A stretch of DNA of 64,000 bases from the NCBI GenBank assembly GCA_963557075.1, contig CAUWDA010000003.1, forward strand, positions 1-64,000, given 5' to 3'. The first letter of the stretch is position 1; each line of letters starts with the position of its first letter. Source of the DNA: Flavonifractor sp963557075. GTDB taxonomy: Bacteria; Bacillota; Clostridia; Oscillospirales; Oscillospiraceae. Made by a program: the position numbers and the translations under genes. Positions 43,704 through 52,197 of the stretch are shown here, piece after piece. The notes beneath the pieces were generated by a model. It worked only from the letters and a program-made list of their open reading frames with translations, was not told where the DNA came from and ran no database searches.

Positions 43704-46169
43704 CTAATCCAGTGGGTTCACGTCGGCAGTCACCGACACGCCCTTGTTTTCTTTATCGGTCTGGGCCGCCCGCAGCAGGGCGGCTATCATATCCCGTACC
43801 GGCCTGGTGTTGGCACAGGCCAGGGTGAGCCGGTAGCGGTAGCGTTCGTTGATTTTGGCGATAGAGGCCGGAGCCGGCCCCAGAAGCTGGATCTCCAGTC
43901 CCTGATAGGCGGGCAGACGCAGCCATGCCTCCAGGGTGCGCCGCAGACGCATACAGGTCCGCAGCACCGCCGCCTCCAGTTTGCCGGACGCGGTGAGCAC
44001 AAACAGGTCCCGGAAGGGCGGGCAGCCCCGCAGCTTCCTCAGGGCGATCTCCTGCTGATAAAAGGCGTCGTAGTCCTGGCGGGCAGCGCAGCGAATCACA
44101 TCGTTGTCAGGGGTAAAGGTCTGAATGATGGCCCGCCCCCTCTTCTCGCCTCGCCCTGCCCGGCCCACCACCTGAGTGAGCAGAGAGAAGGTCCGCTCCC
44201 CCGCCCGGTAATCGTCCACATACAGGGACTGGTCAGCGGAGATGACCCCTACCAGGGTCACGTTTGGGAAATCCAGCCCCTTGGCCACCATTTGAGTGCC
44301 CAGCAGCACCGGGATGTTCTCTTTCTCAAATCGGGCAAAGAGTTTTTCGTGGCTGCGGGTGGCTGAGATGGCGTCGGCATCCATCCGAAGCACCTCCCGG
44401 CCGGGCAGCGCCTCCTGCAATTCCTCCTCCACCTTCTGGGTGCCCGCCCCGATGAAATTGAGACCGCCGCCGCAGGATGGGCAGGCAGGCGGCAGGGGCT
44501 GGGAGTGGCCGCAGTAGTGGCACATGAGCCGCCCGTTGGCCGAGTGATAGGTCAGATGGACGGAGCACCTGGGACAGGTCGGCACCTCTCCGCACTCCCC
44601 GCAGCTCACCATTCGGCTGGCCCCCCGGCGGTTGAGCAGCAGAATGGTCTGCTCACCACGCTGGGCAGTCTCCTCCAGCGCCTGGGTCAGCACACCGCTG
44701 AGGTCGGAGCCGTTGCCGGCGCGCAGTTCGCCCTTCATATCCACGATATCCACCGGCGGAAGGGCGCTCTGGTTATAGCGGCGGGTCAGGGTAAAGAGCC
44801 GGTACGCCCCCTGTCTGGCCTGGTACATGGTCTCCACCGAGGGCGTGGCCGAGGCCAGCAGCAGCAGGGCCTTGTGCTGGACGCACCGGAACTTTGCCAC
44901 ATCTCTGGCGTGGTACTTGGGTATGTTTTCCGACTGGTAGGTGGTCTCCTGTTCCTCATCCAGCACGATGAGCCCCAGATCCTTCAGCGGCGCGAACACG
45001 GCGGACCGTGTTCCCACCACCACCCTGGCCTCTCCCGCCCGGATGCGTTTCCACTCGTCATACCGTTCTCCAGCCCGCAGCGAGGAGTGGAGCACCGCCA
45101 CCTTGTCCCCGAAGTGGGAGGAAAACAGGCGCATCAGCTGGGGAGTCAGCGAGATCTCGGGCACCAGCACCAGGGCGGTGCGGCCCCGCCGCAAAGTCTC
45201 ATAGATCAGTTTCAGATATACCTGGGTCTTTCCGCTGCCGGTGACGCCGTACAGCAGCGCAGCGGCGGGCGCTCCAGCAGCAGACAGAGCATTCAGTCCT
45301 TCAAAAGCGTCCTGCTGCTCCTGGCTGAGCACCGGCTCCTCCGCCGGCGTTACACCGTCCACGCCGACGCGGCGGTAGACCTCCCGCTTCTCCAGGGTGA
45401 TGGTCCCACTTTTGGCCAGAGAGCGGAGCGTGGATGAGCTGGCGCCGGTAAAGTAACAGATCTCCTTGGTGGAGGCCGCCCCCACAGCGCAGAGCAATTC
45501 CACCACCGCGTAGCGCAGCGGGGCGGTCTTTCGCCGGGCGGCGGCCTGCTCCAAAGCCTCCTGAGCAGGGACGGCCAGGGCCGCGACCTGCTCAGTCTTG
45601 TCGCCCACCCCGCGGGACGCGCTGGTCTCCAGCGTAATGATCCCCTGATCCCGCAGCAGCTTTAACGCCGGGTTGGGGTCTTTTGCGCCAAAGGCTTCCC
45701 GAATGGTGGCCACATCGGCGCAGCCGCCGCTGCCAAAAAGCAGCTCCACCACCTGCCTGGCGTGCTCCGACTTACCGGCGGCCCCGTAGGCCCGCTCCCG
45801 GTCCACCCCTTCGGCCAGCTTCCATTGATCCTGGAGGGCATAATACAGCCCCGCCGGCAGCATGGCCCGAGCGGCGTCATACACCGTACAGAACCACCGC
45901 TCCCGCATCCAAAGGGCCAGCTTCAGCCCCTCCCGGTCCAGCACCGGACGCTCATCCAGCACCGTCAGGATGGGTTTCAGCGGTACAGAAACCGGGCCGG
46001 TCTCCTCCAGCGCCAGCACGATCCCCTCCGTATGTCGGTTGCCCGCCCCAAAAGGGACGATGACCCGCATACCGGGCTCCAGCAGCGGGGACAGCTCGGC
46101 GGGGACCATGTAATCATAGGGCTTATCAATGGCATAGGTGGCGGCCTTCAAGGCAATCTTTGCTACCAT
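43704..46169 (-). CDS. priA: Primosomal replication-restart helicase PriA
   Basis: The 821-residue helicase reloads DnaB at stalled forks. There is an N-terminal DNA 3-prime-binding domain (about 1-105), Walker A GVTGSGKTQVYLK, Walker B LDEEQETTYQ and an eight-Cys zinc region (CGECGEVPTCPRC ... CHYCGHS ... CPSCGG), followed by the C-terminal helicase lobe. Walker B is usually DEEH; the fourth residue is Gln here. The second ATG (46169) is chosen because GGGGAGGAG directly abuts the first. Lengths of 730-830 are normal. Confidence 0.95.
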   Translation of the reverse strand: MVAKIALKAATYAIDKPYDYMVPAELSPLLEPGMRVIVPFGAGNRHTEGIVLALEETGPVSVPLKPILTVLDERPVLDREGLKLALWMRERWFCTVYDAARAMLPAGLYYALQDQWKLAEGVDRERAYGAAGKSEHARQVVELLFGSGGCADVATIREAFGAKDPNPALKLLRDQGIITLETSASRGVGDKTEQVAALAVPAQEALEQAAARRKTAPLRYAVVELLCAVGAASTKEICYFTGASSSTLRSLAKSGTITLEKREVYRRVGVDGVTPAEEPVLSQEQQDAFEGLNALSAAGAPAAALLYGVTGSGKTQVYLKLIYETLRRGRTALVLVPEISLTPQLMRLFSSHFGDKVAVLHSSLRAGERYDEWKRIRAGEARVVVGTRSAVFAPLKDLGLIVLDEEQETTYQSENIPKYHARDVAKFRCVQHKALLLLASATPSVETMYQARQGAYRLFTLTRRYNQSALPPVDIVDMKGELRAGNGSDLSGVLTQALEETAQRGEQTILLLNRRGASRMVSCGECGEVPTCPRCSVHLTYHSANGRLMCHYCGHSQPLPPACPSCGGGLNFIGAGTQKVEEELQEALPGREVLRMDADAISATRSHEKLFARFEKENIPVLLGTQMVAKGLDFPNVTLVGVISADQSLYVDDYRAGERTFSLLTQVVGRAGRGEKRGRAIIQTFTPDNDVIRCAARQDYDAFYQQEIALRKLRGCPPFRDLFVLTASGKLEAAVLRTCMRLRRTLEAWLRLPAYQGLEIQLLGPAPASIAKINERYRYRLTLACANTRPVRDMIAALLRAAQTDKENKGVSVTADVNPLD

Positions 46170-46344
46170 ATCCATCTCCTCCCCATTCTTCCCCAGGCCT
46201 TATTTGCATCTCAGAGATATGCCCGGCCACGAGAAATTTTGACCGCCGGCAAGCAATTTCTTTGCAGGGACCCTAACGGATGCAAGGAAAAAACTGTGCT
46301 GTCCAGCTTGTTAACGCGCTTCAAACAAGGCCTAATGACAGCCC

Positions 46345-46382
46345 GAGGCAAGCGGCAGACGTTGCCGACTGCCGCTTGCCTC
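46345..46382 (-). terminator. Strong hairpin downstream of rpoZ, probable terminator
   Basis: GAGGCAAGCGGCAG and CTGCCGCTTGCCTC form a perfect 14-base-pair stem with a 10-base loop. There is no T run on the minus strand. It lies in the 227-base gap between rpoZ and priA, which holds no gene. Confidence 0.55.
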
Positions 46383-46396
46383 TCCTCTTCCTCACA

Positions 46397-46597
46397 TTAC
46401 GCCTCTTCCTGGTCCAGTTCTACCTTGCCCTCGGCCACCTCGCGGATGGCGATGGTGACAGGCTTATCATCCAGGGAGATCCCGGCGTCCTCCGCTTCGG
46501 TAGCTACCTGGCGGGCCCGCTGGGCCACCACGTTGACCAGCATATAGCGGCTGGGCACCTGCTTGAGCAGTTGATTCATAGGGGGTTCGAGCATCAT
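46397..46597 (-). CDS. rpoZ: DNA-directed RNA polymerase omega subunit
   Basis: The 66-residue protein shows the omega core: PSRYMLVNVVAQRARQVA, then KPVTIAIREVAEGKVEL. It helps assemble the beta-prime subunit. The order remA-gmk-rpoZ is standard in Firmicutes. AAGGAG sits within the end of gmk, 7 bases upstream. Confidence 0.93.
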   Translation of the reverse strand: MMLEPPMNQLLKQVPSRYMLVNVVAQRARQVATEAEDAGISLDDKPVTIAIREVAEGKVELDQEEA

Positions 46598-46603
46598 ATT
46601 GTA

Positions 46604-47215
46604 TCAGACTCCTTCTACCAGATTCATGCGGTTTTTGGTGCGGCAGCCCTCGGCCGTCAGAATGGAGATGATCTCTCCCGCCGCCTCGGACACCTTGTCA
46701 TTGACCACCAGATAGTCATAGTTGGGGATCTCCCGGTACTCCTCCCGGGCCTTCTGGAGCCGGCCCTGGATCACCTCTTCGCTGTCGGTGGCCCGGCCGT
46801 GGAGCCGGCGTGCCAGCTCCTCAAAGGAGGGGGGCACAATGAAGATACATACCGCGTCGGGGCACTTGGACCGCACCTTGGCGGCCCCCTGCACCTCGAT
46901 GTCTAACAGTACGTCAATGCCGGCGTCCAGCTTCTCCCGGATCACCCGCAGGGAGGTACCGTAATAATTATGGACATATTCGGCGTACTCCAGCAGCTCA
47001 TCGTTGGCGATCATGCGTTCAAACTCGTCCCGGGAGACAAAATTGTAGTTGACCCCGTCCTCCTCGCCTACCCGGGGCTCCCGGGTGGTAAAGGATACGG
47101 AAAAATAGATGTCCTTGCGTTCGCTCAGCAGCTCGGCGATCACCGTACTCTTTCCTACCCCGGACGGTCCGGAGAGCACGATGAGGGTGCCCCGCTCTTT
47201 TTTCTTTCCTATCAA
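46604..47215 (-). CDS. gmk: Guanylate kinase
   Basis: The 203-residue enzyme phosphorylates GMP to GDP. The P-loop LSGPSGVGKSTVIAELL is at about residues 14-30, followed by SFTTREPRVGEEDGVNYNFV (GMP site) and GIDVLLDIEVQGA. There is no ATG near the start. A TTG at 47215 overlaps the remA stop (TTGA) and has GGAGGAAGAG before it, giving a standard-length protein. Confidence 0.95.
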   Translation of the reverse strand: MIGKKKERGTLIVLSGPSGVGKSTVIAELLSERKDIYFSVSFTTREPRVGEEDGVNYNFVSRDEFERMIANDELLEYAEYVHNYYGTSLRVIREKLDAGIDVLLDIEVQGAAKVRSKCPDAVCIFIVPPSFEELARRLHGRATDSEEVIQGRLQKAREEYREIPNYDYLVVNDKVSEAAGEIISILTAEGCRTKNRMNLVEGV

Positions 47216-47484
47216 GGCGTCTCTTCCTCCTCCGCGGCTTCCGCAGCTTCTTTTCCGGCCAGGCGGCCGGCTACCGTCTCCGTCTGGAGGGCGGAGAGCA
47301 CGATATGGTCGCTGTCCATGATCAGCACCGCCCGGGTGCGGCGGCCATAGGTGGCGTCGATAAGGGTGCCTCTGTCCCGAGCCTCCTGCACCATACGTTT
47401 GATGGGTGCGGATTCCGGGCTGACGATGGCGATGAGCCTGCTGGCCGACACCATATTGCCAAAGCCGATATTGATCAGTTTCAT
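47212..47484 (-). CDS. remA: Extracellular matrix regulator RemA (DUF370)
   Basis: The 90-residue DNA-binding protein has the signature MKLINIGFGNMVSASRLIAI, then RDRGTLIDATYGRRTRAVLI and SDHIVLSAL. In Bacillus RemA activates biofilm matrix genes, and it is conserved beside gmk and yicC. The C-terminus carries an extra acidic tail (KEAAEAAEEEE). Confidence 0.94.
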   Translation of the reverse strand: MKLINIGFGNMVSASRLIAIVSPESAPIKRMVQEARDRGTLIDATYGRRTRAVLIMDSDHIVLSALQTETVAGRLAGKEAAEAAEEEETP

Positions 47485-47495
47485 CCTGCCGCTCC

Positions 47496-48374
47496 TTACT
47501 CGATGTTCTGGATCTGCTCCCGGATCTTTTCAATTTCGGCCTTGATCTCCACCACATAGCCGGCGGTCTCAATATCGCTGCACTTGGAGCCGATGGTGTT
47601 GGCCTCCCGGTTGAACTCCTGGATCAGGAAGTCCAGCTTTCTGCCGGTGGTGCCCCCCTGCTCCAGCATGTGCCCCAGCTGGGAGAGATGGCTACGCAGA
47701 CGGACAGTCTCCTCGTCCACCGCCACCTTATCCGCATAGATGGCCGCCTCGGTAAGGATGCGGCTCTCATCGATCTGGGTATTCTGAAGGACCTCGTTCA
47801 TCCGGGAGAGCAGCTTGGCCCGATAATCGGCTACGATGCCGGGAGAGCGCTCCTCCACCTTGGACACCAGTCCCTCGATGGCGGCCGCCCGGGACCGCAC
47901 ATCCTGACACAGCTTCTCACCCTCCCGGGTACGCATGGCGTCAAAATCGTCCAGAGCCAGATCCAGCACCGAGCAGATATCGGCGGACAGAGCCTCCAGA
48001 TCCTCCTGCGTCTTTTCCACCAGAAACACGTCCTGGAACCGGGCCAGCAGCGATACCGAGAGATCGTCCCGCAGGCCGTAAGTATCTCTCAGGTCCTTCA
48101 GTGCGGCAAAATAGCCGTCGGCCACCGGCCGGTTGACAGAGATCGTCACATCGCCGTTCTGGGACGGCCCGATGGTGATGAACACATCCACCTTACCTCT
48201 GGAAATACGGCTCTGAACCCGGGCCTTCACCGCATCCTCGGCAAAGACATAAATACGGGGCAGCTTGACCGTACAGTCCAGATACCGGTTGTTTACGGAG
48301 CGCAGCTCCACCGTGATGGCACGCCCGTTGACGTGCGCCTCTCCCCGGCCATAGCCGGTCATACTCTTGACCAA
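47496..48374 (-). CDS. yicC: YicC/YloC family endoribonuclease-type protein
   Basis: The 292-residue protein has the family opening V-KSMTGYGRGEA and the C-terminal FLIQEFNREANTIGSKCSDIE signature. YicC proteins act as endoribonucleases in RNA turnover. The start is TTG 48374, which gives the usual length; ACAGGGGGAA lies 8 bases before it. The farther ATG at 48434 would add 20 atypical residues. Confidence 0.92.
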   Translation of the reverse strand: MVKSMTGYGRGEAHVNGRAITVELRSVNNRYLDCTVKLPRIYVFAEDAVKARVQSRISRGKVDVFITIGPSQNGDVTISVNRPVADGYFAALKDLRDTYGLRDDLSVSLLARFQDVFLVEKTQEDLEALSADICSVLDLALDDFDAMRTREGEKLCQDVRSRAAAIEGLVSKVEERSPGIVADYRAKLLSRMNEVLQNTQIDESRILTEAAIYADKVAVDEETVRLRSHLSQLGHMLEQGGTTGRKLDFLIQEFNREANTIGSKCSDIETAGYVVEIKAEIEKIREQIQNIE

Positions 48375-48454
48375 ATGGGGTTCCCCCTGTTCCTGTATAG
48401 TGTCTCCCGCCTCAGAGCGGAAGAGGTCTGTCAAATCTTATACAGTATACCAAA

Positions 48455-48994
48455 CTACCGGTTCTTCCGCAAGACCCTGTCCACCCTGGCGGCATAGAAC
48501 CCGATCAGCTTGGAAAAGCCGATATCATAGATCACAAAGCCCACGTTCCCGGCGGCAAAGACCATCCAGGACTGGCTGAGGGCCGCGGGCAGGAAGGGCA
48601 GGAAGAGCGCTTTCAGTCCAAACCAAAGAATGGCCAGGACCCCGTTGCACACCGCCAGCTTCCCCACCCACTCCAAGGCCCGGCTGGGGATCCGCTCCAG
48701 CAGACTCTTCAGCATGGGCCACAGGCCGAAGAAGAGCAGATAGAGCAGCGTCACGCTTTTGGAGGGGACCAGCAGCAGTCCCAGAATGCCGGTGACGGCG
48801 TAACAGAAGAAACCGGCGGCCAGGCCGGCGGACACCACCGCGCCCGCCGGAAAGAGCCCGGCCAGAGCGACCACGCCCATTTTTCCCGCCGGGGTCAGGA
48901 AGGCCAGGTAGAGAAAGATCAATGACAGGCCGGTGAGCAGTCCCACCAGCGCAGTCCGTCCCGCGCCGCCCCGCATAGAATTCCGCTTTGTCAT
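48455..48994 (-). CDS. Polytopic membrane protein of unknown function
   Basis: The 179-residue protein has a basic N-terminus and about five to six hydrophobic helices, including ALVGLLTGLSLIFLYLAFL and SVTLLYLLFFGLWPMLKSLL. The C-terminus is basic (RVDRVLRKNR). It somewhat recalls ECF S components but has no recognised motif. Its start lies 3 bases after the DnaJ-like stop, suggesting one transcript. Confidence 0.75.
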   Translation of the reverse strand: MTKRNSMRGGAGRTALVGLLTGLSLIFLYLAFLTPAGKMGVVALAGLFPAGAVVSAGLAAGFFCYAVTGILGLLLVPSKSVTLLYLLFFGLWPMLKSLLERIPSRALEWVGKLAVCNGVLAILWFGLKALFLPFLPAALSQSWMVFAAGNVGFVIYDIGFSKLIGFYAARVDRVLRKNR

Positions 48995-48997
48995 GGC

Positions 48998-49612
48998 TCA
49001 GTTCCCGCAGCCGCCGCAAAGGCAGTTGAGACACATGCAGGTGGTACACATATCGCAGGTATCCGGGCCCCCGCTGTAGCCATAGGGCCGGTACGCCTGC
49101 CCGCCCTGCCGCATCATCAACAGGGCCTGCCGGTACTCCGCGTTGGACGGGGCCATGTTGCAGGCGATCTGGATGTGCTGGGCGGCTTCGTCCAGCCAGC
49201 CCTTCCGGTAGGCCAGAGAACCGGTCAGGAAGTGCCACTCGGCGTCCTGACTGGGGGCAGTACGGAGCAGCTGCTCCGCCCGGCTCAGATCCCCCACATT
49301 GATGGCCTGACGGATCTGGTTATAGAGGGCGGAACCCTGGGCGTTGTACTGCTGCTGTTGCTGATAGCCGCCCTGACGGCTCTGCTGATAGCCGCTCTGC
49401 TGATAACCGCCCTGACGGGCGCCGCTGCGCATCTTGTTGATGGCGTCGTAGGCCTCGTTGATCTCCTTCATCTTCTCCTCGGCCAGATCGGCCAGAGGAT
49501 TGTTCTGATAGTTGTCCGGGTGATATTTTCGGGCCAGGTCCCGGTAGGCGCGCTTGATCTCGTCGTCACTGGCGTCCGGTTTGACGCCCAACACGCTGTA
49601 AGGATCGCTCAT
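48998..49612 (-). CDS. DnaJ-domain protein with Gln-rich linker and Cys-rich tail
   Basis: The 204-residue protein starts with a J domain (DPYSVLGVKPDASDDEIKRA; HPD at about 29-31). A low-complexity linker follows, made of GGYQQS/GYQQSRQ repeats (about 66-90), then a TPR-like helical part (about 95-165). It ends with eight Cys in the last 19 residues (CDMCTTCMCLNCLCGGCG). It is not the full DnaJ chaperone and probably recruits DnaK to a specific client. The linked DUF5685 gene is its usual clostridial neighbour. Confidence 0.88.
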   Translation of the reverse strand: MSDPYSVLGVKPDASDDEIKRAYRDLARKYHPDNYQNNPLADLAEEKMKEINEAYDAINKMRSGARQGGYQQSGYQQSRQGGYQQQQQYNAQGSALYNQIRQAINVGDLSRAEQLLRTAPSQDAEWHFLTGSLAYRKGWLDEAAQHIQIACNMAPSNAEYRQALLMMRQGGQAYRPYGYSGGPDTCDMCTTCMCLNCLCGGCGN

Positions 49613-50478
49613 GTACGTTTTCTCCTGTCTGTATGATTGGCGGCCTTCCATCGGCCGGTAAACACCAGCTCCTCCACTGCCGGCAGGCCAAGGTAGAGAA
49701 TGTTCTCCACCGTCTCCTGCCAGTGGCCCAGCTCCAGCAGCGCCATGGCGGAGGATGCCAGATTCAGGGAATGGCGCAGGGTGGTGCGCAGGGTCTCTCT
49801 CCCCTCCTCCGCCCCGCCGGGAAAGCGGGCCAGAATGGGGTTATAGGCGCCGGTCTGCCGGTCCTCTTCCAGGTCGTCCCAGGCGTCCACCAGGTAGATC
49901 CACCGGCCCACATGATAGAGCAGCTGCTCCATGGCCCGGTCCCGGCTCTCCGCACCAGAGGGGGGCGCAGCCGCTGCCAGCAGCCGGGCAAAGGTATCCG
50001 CCGTCCGGTCCATTGAGGAACAGCGCTCCTCCTCCAGCCCATGCAGCTCCTCCAGGCAGCGGCGCACATGGCTGTCAAACTCCGGTCTGGCGGCGGCCGC
50101 CCTGCGGTAGCCCCGCATCAGCAGCCGGGAGAGCAGCCGGGCCGGCAAGCCCTTCAGCCAGCCGCTGTCTGCCACGGTGTCCCGCAGCTTCCAGTAGCTG
50201 AGGATGGTGCCGGCATCCGCCGCCGCATCCACCCCCGGAGAGAGGACGCAGCTTTTCTTTTTGCACCACAGCCGGGCCGGACAGCTCTTGTGCCCGATCT
50301 CCGGCCGGCTGCCGTCCAGCAGCATGGCTAAAAAAGTGAAGTCATAATTGAGGAACATCCGGGCCACAAAGCCGTGCCGTTTGCCCAGTGCGTAACACAC
50401 TCCGCAGTACAGCGCCTCGTAATCCCGGTTTTGCCGCACCTTCAGCTCGTCCCGCCAGGGGCGCACATATCCGAACAT
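49609..50478 (-). CDS. DUF5685 family protein
   Basis: The 289-residue protein opens FGYVRPWRDELKVRQNRDYE and has a Cys-rich stretch near the start (YCGVCYALG, CPARLWCKKKSC), suggesting metal or iron-sulfur binding. The remainder is helical, with WIYLVDAWDDLEEDRQTGAYNP resembling an isoprenoid-synthase-like fold. Function is unknown. It overlaps the RseC-like gene at TGATG and the DnaJ-like gene by 4 bases, so the three act together or share control. Confidence 0.82.
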   Translation of the reverse strand: MFGYVRPWRDELKVRQNRDYEALYCGVCYALGKRHGFVARMFLNYDFTFLAMLLDGSRPEIGHKSCPARLWCKKKSCVLSPGVDAAADAGTILSYWKLRDTVADSGWLKGLPARLLSRLLMRGYRRAAAARPEFDSHVRRCLEELHGLEEERCSSMDRTADTFARLLAAAAPPSGAESRDRAMEQLLYHVGRWIYLVDAWDDLEEDRQTGAYNPILARFPGGAEEGRETLRTTLRHSLNLASSAMALLELGHWQETVENILYLGLPAVEELVFTGRWKAANHTDRRKRT

Positions 50479-50906
50479 CAGTCCCCGGGATCAATGGCGG
50501 TGATGCAAAAGGTGATCGAGCGGTTGCGCTTGACCTTGCGGTCCATCAGAACGGCAAGGAGCAGGCCCACAGCAAAGCCAATGATGCCCACACTGGCGCT
50601 GATGCCGCCGCTCATGCCGAGGGCCGCGCAAACAAAATAGCCCAGGAAGAACAGGAGGAACGGCACCAGATAGACCACAACGGCGGCCTTCAGGATACCG
50701 CCAGTGGAGGACTCCACCTGCACCATGTCTCCCGGCATGGCCCGCACCGGATTGGCTGCCGTGACGGCCACAGTGGAGCTGACCATCAGTTCGCTGCACC
50801 CGCCGCCGCACTTGGAGCAGTCGTGTCCGCAGGCGGACTGCCGCTTTACCGAGACCTCTGCCCGGCCGTCAGGAAATACTTTCGTTACTTTTGCTGTCTG
50901 GATCAT
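50478..50906 (-). CDS. RseC/MucC family membrane protein
   Basis: The 142-residue protein has an N-terminal domain with a Cys cluster (CGHDCSKCGGGC), then two membrane helices (AAVVVYLVPFLLFFLGYFV and IGIIGFAVGLLLAVL-like). It fits the SoxR-reducing/RseC family associated with Rnf electron transfer. No rnf genes lie here. The start at 50906 gives MIQTAKVTKVFPDG, and AAAGGTGA precedes it. Confidence 0.85.
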   Translation of the reverse strand: MIQTAKVTKVFPDGRAEVSVKRQSACGHDCSKCGGGCSELMVSSTVAVTAANPVRAMPGDMVQVESSTGGILKAAVVVYLVPFLLFFLGYFVCAALGMSGGISASVGIIGFAVGLLLAVLMDRKVKRNRSITFCITAIDPGD

Positions 50907-50952
50907 GCAATCACCTTTCGTTATTATCCTGGAAACTCCTGACTCCCTCTTT

Positions 50953-52197
50953 TCAGGAGAGCGAGATGGAGATCGAGTAGTCGCCAACCACGCCGACCTG
51001 GCTGCTGCCGTCCAGATAGACCTTGACAGGGACGGTGCGGCTGCCGGTAGAGGGATCGGTATTGGACAGATCGGCCACGATACGCAGCTGGGACTCTGTC
51101 ACCTTCTCCACGTCCTCCTCCGGCCCCCGGATCAGAACACTACAGGATTTTGTGATGGCCTCTGCCTCATAACCTGCCGGCTTGTTGATGATCTCGATGT
51201 TGGACACCTTCATAGTCCGGGTGGTCAGGCCCTCAATGATCACTGTCACCTCCACCTCGGTGATGCCGCTGACGTTGGTCAGCTCCGGGGAGAGGGCGAT
51301 CTCCTTGGTAAAGGTATTGGTCCCGTACACATCAGACAGCTCGATATCGCCCAGAGAGATCTCTTTCAGACCCTCCAGGTCCGCCTGACTGCCCGACACC
51401 ATAATGGAGTCGGCGGGTTCAATCGTCACTTTGGCGTCGGCCTCCGAGGCGCCGCCGCCGGCGATCAGGTTGACGGTGAGCGGTACCTCCTTGAGCACCT
51501 CCACCGGCAGAGTGACCAGCACGCCGCCCGGCTCGGCGGTCAGCTTGCTGTCCGATATCACCTTGTCGTTCCGGTCCATCAGGCTGTAGCTGCACTGCTG
51601 GCTGTAAGTCTCCGTCAGGTCCTCCTGGGAGATAATGACCTGAGCGTGATCCACCTGCTCCACCAGCTCCTCAGGACCGCTGATGCTGATCCGCTGGGGG
51701 GTAACGGAGATCTCTCCACGCTGATAGCCCTCAGCCACGCTGCCCTCGAAGGCGGCCACCACATCTACCTCCCTGGTTTTCCAGCGCGAAACGGTAAACA
51801 CGACATTGGAGGGGCTGGTATAGCGCAGGTCGATGGCGTCGGTGGAGGTGATGGACCTGGGATACCCGATCAGGCGGGTGGTGATGGGAATGGACTGCTC
51901 CCCCGGCCCGGTAATACCGGACACATCGACGGTGATGGTCACATCCCCCTGGGACAGGCGGTTGAATACGTCCCGTCTGGCCTGGATATTCAGGCTGACC
52001 GTTTGACTGGCCCCCTCGGAGATCATCAGGCCCCGCTCCTCCAATACGTCTAGGCCGCTGTATACCACCTGTACGTTGCGCAGGGTGCCTGTGGTCACGG
52101 GGTTGGCATCTTTGCCCACATAGACCCACAGAGCAAAGGCCATCAGAAGGGAGATCAGAATATAGAACCACTTGCTGTCAGTGATTTTTTTCGACAT
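50953..52197 (-). CDS. cdaR: CdaR (YbbR-domain) regulator of diadenylate cyclase
   Basis: The 414-residue protein has one N-terminal membrane helix (WFYILISLLMAFALWVYV) and about four extracellular YbbR beta repeats. CdaR binds CdaA and tunes c-di-AMP synthesis. It overlaps cdaA by 20 bases, with AAGGGGGAG inside the cdaA end. In many Firmicutes glmM follows cdaR; here an RseC-like gene follows. Confidence 0.92.
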   Translation of the reverse strand: MSKKITDSKWFYILISLLMAFALWVYVGKDANPVTTGTLRNVQVVYSGLDVLEERGLMISEGASQTVSLNIQARRDVFNRLSQGDVTITVDVSGITGPGEQSIPITTRLIGYPRSITSTDAIDLRYTSPSNVVFTVSRWKTREVDVVAAFEGSVAEGYQRGEISVTPQRISISGPEELVEQVDHAQVIISQEDLTETYSQQCSYSLMDRNDKVISDSKLTAEPGGVLVTLPVEVLKEVPLTVNLIAGGGASEADAKVTIEPADSIMVSGSQADLEGLKEISLGDIELSDVYGTNTFTKEIALSPELTNVSGITEVEVTVIIEGLTTRTMKVSNIEIINKPAGYEAEAITKSCSVLIRGPEEDVEKVTESQLRIVADLSNTDPSTGSRTVPVKVYLDGSSQVGVVGDYSISISLS

